Assembly: GCA_019637355.1 (NCBI GenBank)
Contig: JAHBVT010000001.1
Coordinates: 558,001-622,000 of the forward strand
Direction: 5' to 3'
Source of the DNA: Gemmatimonadaceae bacterium
Lineage (GTDB): Bacteria; Gemmatimonadota; Gemmatimonadetes; Gemmatimonadales; Gemmatimonadaceae
Length of the DNA: 64,000 nucleotides
Each line of letters opens with the position of its first letter. Positions within the stretch are counted from its first letter, which is position 1. A program made the position numbers and the translations under genes. Below the pieces are notes generated by a model. The model saw nothing but the letters and a program-made list of their open reading frames with translations, was not told the DNA's origin and searched no databases. Shown piece after piece: positions 53,649 through 64,000 of this stretch.

Positions 53649-54379
53649 CACTTCAGCAGGTACTCCACCGTCGCCACCACGCGGATGGTCTTCTTCACCT
53701 GGCTCGCCTCGCCGATCCCTTGCGCCTGGTCGCGCGGCAGGATCTCGAAGTAGCCCTGATTCGCCTGACGAATCCCACCGAGCGACGAGCCGGCATCAGC
53801 CGCGAACTGCTGCGCCGCCTCGCGTGCCCGCGCGGTGGCCTGCGCGATCATCTCCGGCTTGAGTGCGTTGAGCCCGGTGAACACGAACGTCGGGCCGCCA
53901 TTGCCGTACTGCTCGCCGCTGGAGAGCACCACGCCCTCGTTGACCAGCTCGGCCACACGCTGGCTCGCGGCCGCCACGACCTCCGGTTGCGTCGAACGCA
54001 CCAGCACGGTCTGCGTGATCAAATAACGCGGCCCGCCCATCTGCCCGCCGTACTCATTGGCCTGCTTGTCGCGGACGACGAAGTCCTGCAGGGTGATCTG
54101 CGTGGTGTCCACGCCGTGCCGCGCAAGAAAGCGCCGCACGCGCGCGACGTTGGTCTGCAGCTCGGCGTTGGCGCGGGCGAGGTCGTTGTCCGCCGAGACC
54201 AGCCGAAGCGGCCAGATGGCGAGATCGGCGACGGCTTCGCGCTCGGCCACGCCCTTCACGGTCACGTAGCGCTCGGCGGCCTTCGCGCGCACCACGCCGT
54301 GGCCGGCGAGGAAGCCACCCAGCGCAATGCCAAGGGCCAGGATCACGGACGAGGCGGGAATGCGTTCTGGGAGTTGCAT
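53648..54379 (-). CDS. SIMPL-domain (DUF541) exported protein (243 aa)
   Basis: A signal/anchor helix at about residues 10-28 is followed by the SIMPL domain: ERYVTVKGVAEREAVADLAI, VARVRRFLARHGVD, and a C-terminal RVVATVEYLL. Members include periplasmic YggE-type proteins implicated in oxidative stress protection. The ATG overlaps the stop of the upstream gene. Middle gene of a three-gene exported-protein operon. Confidence 0.87.
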   Translation of the reverse strand: MQLPERIPASSVILALGIALGGFLAGHGVVRAKAAERYVTVKGVAEREAVADLAIWPLRLVSADNDLARANAELQTNVARVRRFLARHGVDTTQITLQDFVVRDKQANEYGGQMGGPRYLITQTVLVRSTQPEVVAAASQRVAELVNEGVVLSSGEQYGNGGPTFVFTGLNALKPEMIAQATARAREAAQQFAADAGSSLGGIRQANQGYFEILPRDQAQGIGEASQVKKTIRVVATVEYLLK

Positions 54380-54930
54380 CAGCGGAGGGCCTCGAGCGTG
54401 GGTGGAGATTGCCGGCGCATCTCGGCGAGATGGCGCAGAATGCCGAGCAGCGATCCGCCCTGCGGGTACGCGATATCGGCGATGGCAAATGAGCCGTCGC
54501 GCCGCACCAGAAGGAACACGGCGTCAGGGATGAGCGGGATCTGGCCGTGGCAGTCGCCGAGGATCTCGACCATCACGGTGTCCGCGCGCTGCGCGCTGCG
54601 GCCGGTCCGGTAGGTCTCGCAGGGATCCTGGCTGTTGGAGAAGGGGTCGAAGTCGAGCCCGACGATCTCTTCGGTGCTGGCCACTGCGGCGGCGCGGTCT
54701 TCGGCGAGCGCACGGGCGAGTTGCGGCGTGAAGAACGCGGCGACGGCAGCCACCGGATCCCACTCGGCGCTGCGCTCTTCCTCCTGCTCAAACTGCGAGT
54801 GGTACACCGCGAGGAAGCGGTCTACGAAGGCCTTGGCGTCGTCCTGCGCCTGCGCGCTGGAGGGCAGCAGCAGGGTCGCGGCAAGCGCGGCGGTAGCGAG
54901 ACGACGAAGCTGAGCGGAGGCGGAGATCAT
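54379..54930 (-). CDS. Exported protein with DUF3828-like pattern (183 aa)
   Basis: Signal peptide ATAALAATLLLPSSAQAQ, cleavage near residue 28. The mature part begins AKAFVDRFLAVYHSQFE, a helical opening seen in DUF3828/NTF2-like proteins, and has two cysteines (in DPCETYRTG and GDCHGQ) that may pair. It ends in SFAIADIAYPQ, a typical NTF2-like strand. First gene of the operon with SIMPL and a lipoprotein. Function unknown. Confidence 0.7.
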   Translation of the reverse strand: MISASAQLRRLATAALAATLLLPSSAQAQDDAKAFVDRFLAVYHSQFEQEEERSAEWDPVAAVAAFFTPQLARALAEDRAAAVASTEEIVGLDFDPFSNSQDPCETYRTGRSAQRADTVMVEILGDCHGQIPLIPDAVFLLVRRDGSFAIADIAYPQGGSLLGILRHLAEMRRQSPPTLEALR

Positions 54931-55013
54931 CTTGACCGAAATGTGTGAGGGGGAAGCTTCGCTCCGGCGCGGCACGCTCGCCAGTCGGCGGGGCCCCCGG
55001 CTGACGGCAGCCG

Positions 55014-56423
55014 TCATCCGAATGCGCGTACGCGGATCGGGATCGGCGGCTCCACCGCGTCCTCGATCCGCACGCGCAGCGCCGAGAGCTCCTGCGGCAC
55101 AATCGGCACCAGGCGCCGGTACCCGATGGTCGTGCCGCGGTGCAGCACTCGCCATTCGCGCCCATCAAAGCCTTCGACCACGTGCCGCGCCACGCGCTGG
55201 CCTTCGCGGATGTCCTCGGCGAGGTCCAGCGTGTGGACGCTGGCCGGCCGCGCGAAGTAGCGCAGCGCCTCGGCGCGTCGCGCATCCTGCGGCGTGAAGC
55301 GCGAGCTCGCGCCCGCCGTGCGCTCCTCGGCGAAGCGGGCGTCGAGCCGCGCCCGCATCGCGCGCAAGCTGGCGACGTCGGTCTCGTGCAGCAATCCGGC
55401 TGGCGCCGGTGGCACGTTGAGCAGGAGCTTGGAGTTCCGGCCCACTGAGCTGAAGTAGAGATGCTCGATGTTCTCGCCGGAGCGCACGCGGGCGTCCTCG
55501 GCTGGATGGTAGAACCAGCCGGGCCGGATGGACACGTCCGTCTCGCCGGGCCGCCACACCGTGCCGTCGCGGTCGCCTTCCTGCAGCGAGCGTATCACCT
55601 CGGCGCCCTCGAGCCCGGGCACGGGTACGATCTCCGGCCGCACCGTGGACCAGTTGGTCTCGCCGGCGACGCCGATCTCGTTGCCAATCCATCGCAGGTC
55701 CGGCCCGGCGTCGGAGAAGATCACCGCCTCGGGCTGCAGGCGCTTCACCAGCGCCCACACGCTCGGCCAATCGTACTGCTGGCGCTTGCCGTTGGGGCCT
55801 TCGCCGTTGGCACCGTCGTGCCAGACTTCGTGGATAGGGCCGTAGCGCGTGAGCAGCTCGGTGAGTTGCGCGGCGTAGACGGCGTTGTACGCGGGCGAAT
55901 CGCCGTAGGTGGGATGGTTGCGGTCCCAGGGCGAGAGATACACGCCGACGCGCAGGCCCTCGGCGCGGCAAGCGTCGGCGAACTCGCGCACGAGGTCGCC
56001 CTCGCCGCCACGCCACGGGCTGCTCACCACGCTGTGCCGAGTGGTCGCGGTGGGCCAGAGGCAGAAGCCGTCGTGGTGCTTGGCGGTGAGGATCATCGCC
56101 TTGAAGCCCGTCTCGCGCGCGACGCGCGCCCACTGCCGTGCGTCGAGCAAGGCCGGGTTGAAGATTTCCGGCCGTTCCGTGCCGTCGCCCCACTCGCGAT
56201 TGGTGAACGTGTTCACGCCGAAGTGCAGGAACAGCGCGAGCTCGTCCTGCTGCCAAAGCAGCTGACTGGGGCTCGGACGTGGGCGGGGGCTGACTGCGCC
56301 GGCGCCGCGCGACATCGCGTGCAGAGCCGCATCGACCTCTGCCGCTTGGAGCGTGCGCGCTCCTGCAATCCCCGCGCCAGCCGCAGCCAGCGACGCCACG
56401 AACCCGCGCCGCGAGACGCTCAC
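55014..56423 (-). CDS. Alpha-L-fucosidase-type glycoside hydrolase (GH29), Tat-exported
   Basis: A 469-aa protein with twin-arginine signal SRRGFVASLAAAGAGIAGA, so folded export is expected. GH29 marks are ALFLHFGVNTFTNREWGDGT, ILTAKHHDGFCLWPT, GLRVGVYLSPWDRN and HEVWHDGANGEG with the probable nucleophile Asp; the C-terminal 110 residues are a beta domain. The GTG start overlaps the GH3 stop. Fucose-containing polymer breakdown is likely; the exact linkage is not. Confidence 0.9.
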   Translation of the reverse strand: MSVSRRGFVASLAAAGAGIAGARTLQAAEVDAALHAMSRGAGAVSPRPRPSPSQLLWQQDELALFLHFGVNTFTNREWGDGTERPEIFNPALLDARQWARVARETGFKAMILTAKHHDGFCLWPTATTRHSVVSSPWRGGEGDLVREFADACRAEGLRVGVYLSPWDRNHPTYGDSPAYNAVYAAQLTELLTRYGPIHEVWHDGANGEGPNGKRQQYDWPSVWALVKRLQPEAVIFSDAGPDLRWIGNEIGVAGETNWSTVRPEIVPVPGLEGAEVIRSLQEGDRDGTVWRPGETDVSIRPGWFYHPAEDARVRSGENIEHLYFSSVGRNSKLLLNVPPAPAGLLHETDVASLRAMRARLDARFAEERTAGASSRFTPQDARRAEALRYFARPASVHTLDLAEDIREGQRVARHVVEGFDGREWRVLHRGTTIGYRRLVPIVPQELSALRVRIEDAVEPPIPIRVRAFG

Positions 56424-59056
56424 GGCAGCGTGATCTCCTGCCGCAGGCGGATGTCCTTGCTCGACGCTCCCACCATCACGCGGAACACGCCCGGCTCGAC
56501 GACCCATTGCATCTCCTCGTTGAGCAGGCGCAGGTGCTCGGCGCCGAGCGTGAACTGCAGCGTGCGCGATTCGCCGGGCGCGAGCGTGACGCGCGTGAAG
56601 CCCTTGAGTGCAATCAGCGGCTGCGCCACGCTGGTGAGCACGTCGCGCACATACAGCTGCACGACCTCGGCGCCGGTGCGCGCGCCTGTGTTCGTGACGC
56701 GCAAGCGCACGTCGACCTGCACGGAATCCAGCGGCGCGACGCGGCGCGGCGTCAGCACGAGGCTGTCGTAGCGGAATGTCGTGTACGAGAGTCCGTGCCC
56801 GAAGGGGAACAGCGGTTGGCCGCTGAGGTCCAGATAGTCGTCGCCGCGACCGGTGGGCTTGTGGTCGTAGGTGAGCGGCAACTGGCCTTCGGCGAGCGGG
56901 AAGGTGATGGGCAGGCGCCCTGACGGCGAGACATCGCCGAAGAGCACATCCGCCACGGCCCGGCCGCCCTCTTCACCCGGATACCACGCGAAGAGCACCG
57001 CGCCGACGTCGCCGAGCCAGTCGGACATCGTCACCGCCGACCCGCCGACGATGACGACGACCGTCGGCGTGCCCGTGGCCGCCACGGCGCGGATGAGTGT
57101 TTCCTGCGCGCCGGGCAGCCGGAGGCGCGCCCGATCGCGGAACTCACCTTCCTCGATGCCCACGACAACGATCGCGACCTCGCTCGCACGCGCAGCCTCG
57201 ACGGCCTCGGCGATCCGCGCTGCCTCGTCGCGTTGCACGCCGTAATCCCACACGAGCTTGAGCCGTGCGTTGCCCGTGCTCTCGAAGTATTCGAGGCGAA
57301 TCTCGTGCGAACCCGGCGCCAGCGCCGCTTCCGCGAAGCTCACGCTGTACGAGCGCTTAAACCAACGGTCCACCACGAGCCGGCCGTCCACCCACAGGCG
57401 GTAGCCGTCGTTGCCTTCCACTCCGAGCCGCGCGCCGCCTTCCGGCACGGTGACGCGGCCGGTCCAGCGGCCCGAGTACCAGTCGTAGGGAATGCCGGGG
57501 GCAGGCGAGTTGAGCGTCCAGCCGAAGCTCACCTGCGCGTCAGTGCGCATCACGCGAGGCGCGCCGGTGAGCGCATTGTTGTCCCAGAGCTCAGCGCGCA
57601 AGCCGACGCGACGCTGGCCCGCCGAGTCGTGCGCGAACGCGGACGCGGGCACCACGAGATGCCGCGGTGAAAGCCGCGGCACGCCGGGCGCATAGCGCAC
57701 CGTGGCCGCCGAGCCCGCGCGCTCGCGGATGCCTTCCAGCATCGTCACCGGTGCGATGCCGGGGCCGGAGTAGCCGCCGAGCCGCACGGTATCCGCCTCG
57801 GCGCCGATGACGGCGATGCGCCGCAGCCCAGTGCGCAGCGGCAGCGTCGCGTGCTTGTTCTCGAGCAACACCAGCGAGGCCTGCGCCGCTTCGCGCGCGA
57901 GCTCGCGGTGTTCCGGATGGTTCGCCCAGTAGTGCGCGCTGTCGGGCCAGATGCGTGTATCATCGAACAAGCCGAGCGCGAACTTGGTCCGGAGCACGCG
58001 TGCGACGGCGCTGTCGATCACCGCGTCAGGCACTGCGCCGTCCGCGAAAGCACGCAGATACGGCCGGTGCTCGGGCCACGAGGACTGGAATACCACGTCC
58101 AGCCCCGACGCAAAGGCGTGTGCCGTAGCCGTGCGCGTGGACGCTTCGGTGCGGTGCAGGACCGTCGCGCCGCCGGTGGCCGCGGCGTCCGAGATGATGA
58201 AGCCGCGGAAGCCCCAGTCGCGCTTGAGCGTCTCGCCGAGCAGGTAGCGGCTCTGCGTGGCCGGCGATCCGTCCACCGAGTTGTACGCCGTCATCACCGA
58301 GCGCGCGCCCGTTTGGTCAATCAGCGACCGGAAGGGCAGGAAGTGCTTCTCTTCCAGCGCGCGGCGCGAGACATCGATCGGGTAGCTGTCGCGCCCTCCT
58401 TCGCCGATGTTCGCCACGAAGTGTTTGGGTGTGGTGATGATGCCCAGCCCCTCGAAGGCCCGCACGTGCGCGCGTCCCATCACGCCAGTGAGGTGCACGT
58501 CTTCGCCGAAGGTCTCCTCGACGCGGCCCCAGCGCACGTCGGTGGCGAGATTCACCACCGGCGAGAGCACCATCCGGATGCCACGGCTGCGCGTCTCGCG
58601 CGCGGCGGCGAGGTGCACGCGGCCGACGAGTGTGGAGTCGAAGGTCGCGGCCAGCGCGATGGCCTGCGGAAACACCGTCGCGCCCTCGCGCATCAGTCCG
58701 TGCAGGGCTTCGTCGAACGGGATGATCGGGATGCGGTGCCGCGAGCGCGTGGTGAACCAGCGCTGGATGGAGTCCACCTTGGCGGCGTGGGCACGGGCAG
58801 CCTCGCGCGGCGCGATGCCATCGGCCGCGCCGATCTGCAGGCCGAAGATTCCCGCCGAGTAGTCGTGTGCCGGTGTGGCGAGGTCGCCGGGGATCATAAA
58901 GAGCTGCCAGAACTTCTCCTCGCGGGTCATCTGCGCGAGCAGTTGTTGCACGCGGCGGTCTACGTCGGCGGATGCCGCCTGGCGCGGCTGCTGGGCCGCG
59001 AGTGGCCCTGCAACACAGAGCAACAGCGCGGCGCGGCGGCCCAGCGCGAACGTCAC
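56420..59056 (-). CDS. Glycoside hydrolase family 3 with PA14 domain (878 aa)
   Basis: Exported beta-glycosidase. Signal peptide RAALLLCVAGPLAAQ. The GH3 N-terminal barrel has the nucleophile Asp near residue 289 in FRGFIISDAAATGG; the C-terminal GH3 sandwich follows. A PA14 domain (about 480-610, GLRAELWDNNALTG to RLEYFESTGNARLKLVW) is inserted within the second domain, and a fibronectin-like end closes the protein. GTG start overlaps the amidohydrolase stop. It forms a sugar-polymer operon with GH29. Confidence 0.93.
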   Translation of the reverse strand: MTFALGRRAALLLCVAGPLAAQQPRQAASADVDRRVQQLLAQMTREEKFWQLFMIPGDLATPAHDYSAGIFGLQIGAADGIAPREAARAHAAKVDSIQRWFTTRSRHRIPIIPFDEALHGLMREGATVFPQAIALAATFDSTLVGRVHLAAARETRSRGIRMVLSPVVNLATDVRWGRVEETFGEDVHLTGVMGRAHVRAFEGLGIITTPKHFVANIGEGGRDSYPIDVSRRALEEKHFLPFRSLIDQTGARSVMTAYNSVDGSPATQSRYLLGETLKRDWGFRGFIISDAAATGGATVLHRTEASTRTATAHAFASGLDVVFQSSWPEHRPYLRAFADGAVPDAVIDSAVARVLRTKFALGLFDDTRIWPDSAHYWANHPEHRELAREAAQASLVLLENKHATLPLRTGLRRIAVIGAEADTVRLGGYSGPGIAPVTMLEGIRERAGSAATVRYAPGVPRLSPRHLVVPASAFAHDSAGQRRVGLRAELWDNNALTGAPRVMRTDAQVSFGWTLNSPAPGIPYDWYSGRWTGRVTVPEGGARLGVEGNDGYRLWVDGRLVVDRWFKRSYSVSFAEAALAPGSHEIRLEYFESTGNARLKLVWDYGVQRDEAARIAEAVEAARASEVAIVVVGIEEGEFRDRARLRLPGAQETLIRAVAATGTPTVVVIVGGSAVTMSDWLGDVGAVLFAWYPGEEGGRAVADVLFGDVSPSGRLPITFPLAEGQLPLTYDHKPTGRGDDYLDLSGQPLFPFGHGLSYTTFRYDSLVLTPRRVAPLDSVQVDVRLRVTNTGARTGAEVVQLYVRDVLTSVAQPLIALKGFTRVTLAPGESRTLQFTLGAEHLRLLNEEMQWVVEPGVFRVMVGASSKDIRLRQEITLP

Positions 59057-60228
59057 CGCCCGACCCGCGGCAGGCCCGGCAGGATCCGCTCCGCATTGCC
59101 GTAGTACACCTTCCGCAGCACCTCGTCCGGCAGGTCAATGCCGTATAGCATCCAGAACGCGTGGTAGCCGCGGTAGTACTCGAAGTAGTCGTCGCGCGTC
59201 TCGAACACGCGCCAATAGTACGGGTACTCCTCGGGCTGGTACGAGTCCTTGCCGAAGAGGATGCGGTCCTGGTACTTCACGAAGAAGTCGTGCATCGCGC
59301 GCGGCTGGCGGCCGATGTCATACAGCACCGCGCCGACCTCGAGCAGCATATTCGGCATCTCGTCCATCATCCGCGAGAGCCGAGGCAGGTCGTTGGCGTA
59401 CCAGGCCATATGCGCCACCACGAAGGTCGTGCGCGGATTGCGCTTGATCATCCGGTCGCGCTCCTGCGCCAACTGCTCGAAGCTCGGGAACTCGTCGCCG
59501 TAGCGGCGATTGGGGAACAGCGCCAGCTCGAGCCAACGCTCGTTCTTGAAGTCGATCGGCTGCCAGAATTCGGCCGGGTCCGCGGTGTGGATGAAGATCG
59601 GGATGTTGAGCCGCGCCGCCGCCTGCCATACCGGGTCCAAGGCGGGGTCGTCGATGGCGAGGCGCGAGCCGTCCGCCTTGCGGGTGCTGAGGCCGAGGCC
59701 CTTGCCGATCTCGCCCACCCCGACGGCGCCGGCGGCGATGTCGGCCTCGAGCGCGGCCACCGCGCGTTCGGCCCAGCCAGGGCCGACGTTGCTGAAGTCG
59801 ATGCCGGTGAGGAAGCGGATGCGGTCGCGCATCGCCGGATGCGCGCGGACGACGGCGAGCTGCGCGCGCAGCGACTCGCCGCGCGTGTTGTTGGCCGCGA
59901 CCATCACGCCGAGGTTCATCGCGTCGAACTCGCGCTGCAGCGCGTCGAGTTGCTCGGCGCTACGGATGGCCGCCGGATGGCCGTGGAAATCCACCGCGGG
60001 GTACTTGGCGCGCGGCACGGGCTGCGCGGCGGAGACCACCGTGTTGCGGGGCCGGTAGTCGAGGATGCTGGGGGCGGGCATCGTCGGAGCGCGGCAGTTG
60101 CGCGGCCGGATTTCGGTCATCCCCGGCGGGCATTCCTCGCCGGCCTGGATGGTGACGCCGCCTTGGCCGCTGCCGGGTTGGGCCACGAGGAGGGCGGGGA
60201 GGAGCAGGAGGAGGGCGAGAAGGCGCAT
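59053..60228 (-). CDS. Exported amidohydrolase-family TIM-barrel hydrolase (391 aa)
   Basis: Signal peptide MRLLALLLLLPALLVAQ. The amidohydrolase-2 type barrel has the metal motif AVDFHGHPAA (His-x-His equivalent), then IFIHTADPAEFW, FVVAHMAWYANDLPRL and ILFGKDSYQPEEYPYYWRVF. Members include decarboxylases and lactonases. First gene of a GTGA-overlapped operon with GH3 and GH29, so it may act on a sugar acid or lactone. A -10-like TATCCT lies six bases before the ATG. Confidence 0.88.
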   Translation of the reverse strand: MRLLALLLLLPALLVAQPGSGQGGVTIQAGEECPPGMTEIRPRNCRAPTMPAPSILDYRPRNTVVSAAQPVPRAKYPAVDFHGHPAAIRSAEQLDALQREFDAMNLGVMVAANNTRGESLRAQLAVVRAHPAMRDRIRFLTGIDFSNVGPGWAERAVAALEADIAAGAVGVGEIGKGLGLSTRKADGSRLAIDDPALDPVWQAAARLNIPIFIHTADPAEFWQPIDFKNERWLELALFPNRRYGDEFPSFEQLAQERDRMIKRNPRTTFVVAHMAWYANDLPRLSRMMDEMPNMLLEVGAVLYDIGRQPRAMHDFFVKYQDRILFGKDSYQPEEYPYYWRVFETRDDYFEYYRGYHAFWMLYGIDLPDEVLRKVYYGNAERILPGLPRVGR

Positions 60229-60234
60229 CCCAAT

Positions 60235-60240
60235 AGGATA
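60235..60240 (-). promoter_or_regulatory. Possible -10 element for a leaderless transcript
   Basis: TATCCT on the minus strand, six bases before the ATG of the amidohydrolase gene. No clear -35. Confidence 0.3.
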
Positions 60241-60260
60241 GCGCGCCTACGCCGCAGTGC

Positions 60261-60611
60261 CTACCGCTGGACGACGATCGAGGTGACGGGGTACTGCGCG
60301 GGGTTGCTCAGCCGGATGCCGAACTTTGGGTTGTAATTCAGCTGTACCCGTTCGCCGAGCTCGAGAATGGCGATGGAGCCGCGCACGGTGCCCAAGCTGG
60401 TGCGGTCGCGCACGATGACCGGGACACGGTCGCTGGCGCGGACCCAGATGGAACCTTCAGGCGTGCCGCCGATAATCACATCCGACACCTTGTCGCCGTC
60501 ATATTGGATGTCCGCAACCTCGCCTTCGAGCGTCACGCGCTCGGGCGCGAACGGGCCGACGCAGCCGGCCGTGGCGAGCAGGGCGCCAAGGAGCAGGAAC
60601 CGGGGTCGCAT
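60261..60611 (-). CDS. Small exported lipoprotein (116 aa)
   Basis: Unrecognised. Signal peptide [16 protein letters not shown] with Cys17 as probable lipid site, then a compact beta-rich domain ([27 protein letters not shown]). It lies 32 bases upstream of the amidohydrolase ATG in the same direction; the two may share a transcript. ATG at 60611. Confidence 0.72.
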   Translation of the reverse strand: MRPRFLLLGALLATAGCVGPFAPERVTLEGEVADIQYDGDKVSDVIIGGTPEGSIWVRASDRVPVIVRDRTSLGTVRGSIAILELGERVQLNYNPKFGIRLSNPAQYPVTSIVVQR

Positions 60612-60651
60612 ACCAGCTCCTACCCTCGCGCCACGCCCCACGTCACGCGCT

Positions 60652-60657
60652 TAGATT
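60652..60657 (+). promoter_or_regulatory. Possible -10 element (TAGATT) of clpP
   Basis: CTTAGATTCCG lies 40 bases before the clpP ATG, which has its own GGAGA ribosome binding site. Same string type as at 19288 and 24212. Confidence 0.35.
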
Positions 60658-60697
60658 CCGTCCGACCCCTTCGTCCCCCGGGACCGCGGAGACCCAG

Positions 60698-61267
60698 ATG
60701 AGCAGCAGCACCACCCCGATCGCCTTCGACCCCTACGCCGAGCGCCTCTTCAAGGCGCGCAGCATCATCATCAGCGGCGGCATCGACCAAGAACTCGCCG
60801 AACGCGTCACCGCCCAGCTCCTGGCGATGAGCGCCGAGTCCAAGGTGCCGATCACGATCTACCTCAACTCGCAGGGCGGCCACGTCGAGGCCGGCGACAC
60901 GATCCACGATATGATCAAGTTCGTGGACGCCCCGGTGCGCATCGTGGGCACCGGCTGGGTGGCCAGCGCCGGCGCGCTGATCTACGTGTCGGTGCCGCGC
61001 GAGCGTCGCTTCTGCCTGCCGAACACGCGCTTCCTGCTGCACCAGCCGGCCGGCGGCACGGGTGGCACGGCCTCGGACATCGCCATCGAGGCGCGGGAAA
61101 TCCTCAAGATGCGCGAGCGCCTCAACAAGATCTTTGCCGAGGCCACCGGACAGTCGCTCGCGCGCATCGAGGACGACACCAACCGCAACTTCTGGCTCGA
61201 TGCCGACACGGCGATCGAGTACGGGATCGCCGGCAAGATCATCAAGTCGGTGACGGAACTGGCCTAA
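60698..61267 (+). CDS. clpP: ClpP-family protease subunit, catalytic Asp replaced by Asn
   Basis: Proteolytic subunit of the Clp protease, 189 aa. Catalytic Ser90 in GWVASAGAL and His115 in FLLHQPAGG are present. The third residue, usually Asp in the D-R-D segment before the EYG motif, reads [10 protein letters not shown], so Asn164 replaces Asp. The GASM motif is GASAG (Ser, Ala for Met). The gene ends overlapping a convergent ATP-grasp gene by 26 bases. It may be a less active ClpP paralogue such as is found in some bacteria with two clpP genes. Confidence 0.9.
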   Translation: MSSSTTPIAFDPYAERLFKARSIIISGGIDQELAERVTAQLLAMSAESKVPITIYLNSQGGHVEAGDTIHDMIKFVDAPVRIVGTGWVASAGALIYVSVPRERRFCLPNTRFLLHQPAGGTGGTASDIAIEAREILKMRERLNKIFAEATGQSLARIEDDTNRNFWLDADTAIEYGIAGKIIKSVTELA

Positions 61268-62168
61268 GCCGCCGCGCAATGACATCCGCGAGGCGGCGCG
61301 CCGCCTCCGGATGCGTCCGCAGCCACAGCTCCGGTTCGATCAGCTCCAGTTCCATCAACTGCCACGCGCCGTCGTTGCCTCGTACGATGTCCACGCGCCC
61401 GTAGGCCGGCGCGGGCTCGCAGGCGGCGATGGCGCGCTGTGCGAAGGCCACCAGCTCGGCCGACGGCTCGATCGGCTCCCAGCGCCCGCCGTGGTCATCC
61501 TGCACGCGGAAGTCGCCTTCCTTGGGCAGCTTCCGCACCCCGTGCGTCACCTGCCCATCGATCACCACCAGCGTGTACTCGCCCTCGTCGGTGATCTGCT
61601 GCACGAAGGGCTGGAGCATAAAGGCCTCGGTCGCCCTTAGCGCCGCGATGCGCGCGTCCACGGCGTCGGCGTCGGCCGCCGAGACGCGGTAGGTGTGCCG
61701 AGCCGTGCCGGAGATGCAGGGCTTGATGACGGCCTCGGCCCAGCCGGACGCGGCGAGCACGGCGCCCAACGGACGCGGATCACCGGCCTCCAAATACACG
61801 CTCGGCACGATCGGAATGCCGCGCCCCTCGAGGTCGGCGAGGTAGTGCTTGTCGAGGTTCCACCAGATGGTCTTGGCGGAGTTCACCAAGCGCACAATCC
61901 GCTCGACGCGCCGCAGCCAGGCGGTGAACTCGTCAATGCGCTCGAAGTAATCCCAGGTCGTCCGGAACACCGCGAGGGGATACTGCGCCCAATCCACCGA
62001 CGGGTCCGCCCAGTCCACGCGGTCGGCGGCGATGTCGTGTTCGGCGAGCCCCTCCTGCAGCAGGGCATCGTCGTGCAGGATGTTGCGGAAGTACCAATCG
62101 TCGGCGGCCGGCTCGCGGCCGACGTAGCGATGCTCGCTGAGCAGGGCGATGCGGAGGGGCTGCGGCAT
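61242..62168 (-). CDS. RimK-like ATP-grasp protein (308 aa)
   Basis: ATP-grasp enzyme joining a carboxylate to an amine or thiol. The lid and P-loop region [20 protein letters not shown]-type residues ([19 protein letters not shown]), [39 protein letters not shown], and the metal-binding [13 protein letters not shown]-terminal [20 protein letters not shown] resembles the glutathione-synthetase-like group. Substrate unknown. The end overlaps clpP by 26 bases. Confidence 0.85.
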   Translation of the reverse strand: MPQPLRIALLSEHRYVGREPAADDWYFRNILHDDALLQEGLAEHDIAADRVDWADPSVDWAQYPLAVFRTTWDYFERIDEFTAWLRRVERIVRLVNSAKTIWWNLDKHYLADLEGRGIPIVPSVYLEAGDPRPLGAVLAASGWAEAVIKPCISGTARHTYRVSAADADAVDARIAALRATEAFMLQPFVQQITDEGEYTLVVIDGQVTHGVRKLPKEGDFRVQDDHGGRWEPIEPSAELVAFAQRAIAACEPAPAYGRVDIVRGNDGAWQLMELELIEPELWLRTHPEAARRLADVIARRLRPVPSPT

Positions 62169-62267
62169 CGCGGAAAGCTAAACGGCGTCCGAGACCGGCA
62201 AACAGGCGGCGGGCCGCCAGCGGGAGCAAATCGCAGGGGTCGCGGGTTCTTCTGGCTGTTGCCGTAG

Positions 62268-64000
<1,733 letters not shown>

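Overview
The window is gene-dense, high-GC bacterial DNA with start codons that often overlap the preceding stop (ATGA, GTGA or TGATG). The gene content suggests the phylum Gemmatimonadota or a close relative: FtsX-type permeases with no adjacent ATPase, LVIVD and PPC-domain secreted proteins, late menaquinone enzymes of the UbiD/UbiX/UbiA/UbiE type, FeoAB and KatG. The lineage is inferred from gene content; I saw no rRNA, tRNA, CRISPR array, insertion sequence or prophage. The left edge cuts a pilin-like operon and the right edge cuts katG.

Layout. 1-2140 (minus): three type IV pseudopilin genes behind a recognisable sigma70-type promoter. 2381-5100 (plus): a cysteine-free Mrp ATPase, then a nitrilase-family hydrolase overlapping a GNAT gene. 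5104-7579 (minus): ECF sigma factor, ZAS-type anti-sigma factor and a bactofilin-like membrane protein, with a striking G/C-tract repeat between the first two. 7632-11917 (plus): UbiE, UbiD, UbiA/MqnP-like prenyltransferase and UbiX, the last steps of menaquinone synthesis, plus a YfcE-type phosphoesterase. 11914-20266 (minus): response regulator, AraC regulator, a shortened UvrC-like nuclease with Fpg, PurD with an M48 peptidase, a cystathionine synthase/lyase and a second ECF sigma factor. 20344-22875 (minus): feoA-feoB and a 41-residue Cys-tailed membrane protein, behind a perfect Fur-like palindrome. 22952-29908: PLP aldolase/racemase-like protein, secreted barrel-like protein, ABC1 kinase, ADOP-type permease and ZIP transporter.

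29979-50373 is the most unusual part. It encodes many exported proteins. A divergent locus around 38.0-38.3 kb has, leftward, a small exported protein, a caspase-fold peptidase with a perfect EF-hand loop and six PPC domains, and a protein of three PPC domains. Rightward it has a second exported caspase-fold peptidase, an exported M48 peptidase with TPR-like and SmpA-like repeats, a predicted envelope protein, and a caspase-like protein in which both catalytic residues are replaced. A few kilobases on lies an exported TPR-CHAT peptidase. Together these look like a calcium-responsive, cell-envelope proteolytic system; its function is inference.

50389-64000 holds an APC permease, argG, an exported SIMPL operon, a carbohydrate operon (amidohydrolase, GH3, GH29), a ClpP with Asn at the usual catalytic Asp position, an ATP-grasp protein and the start of katG.
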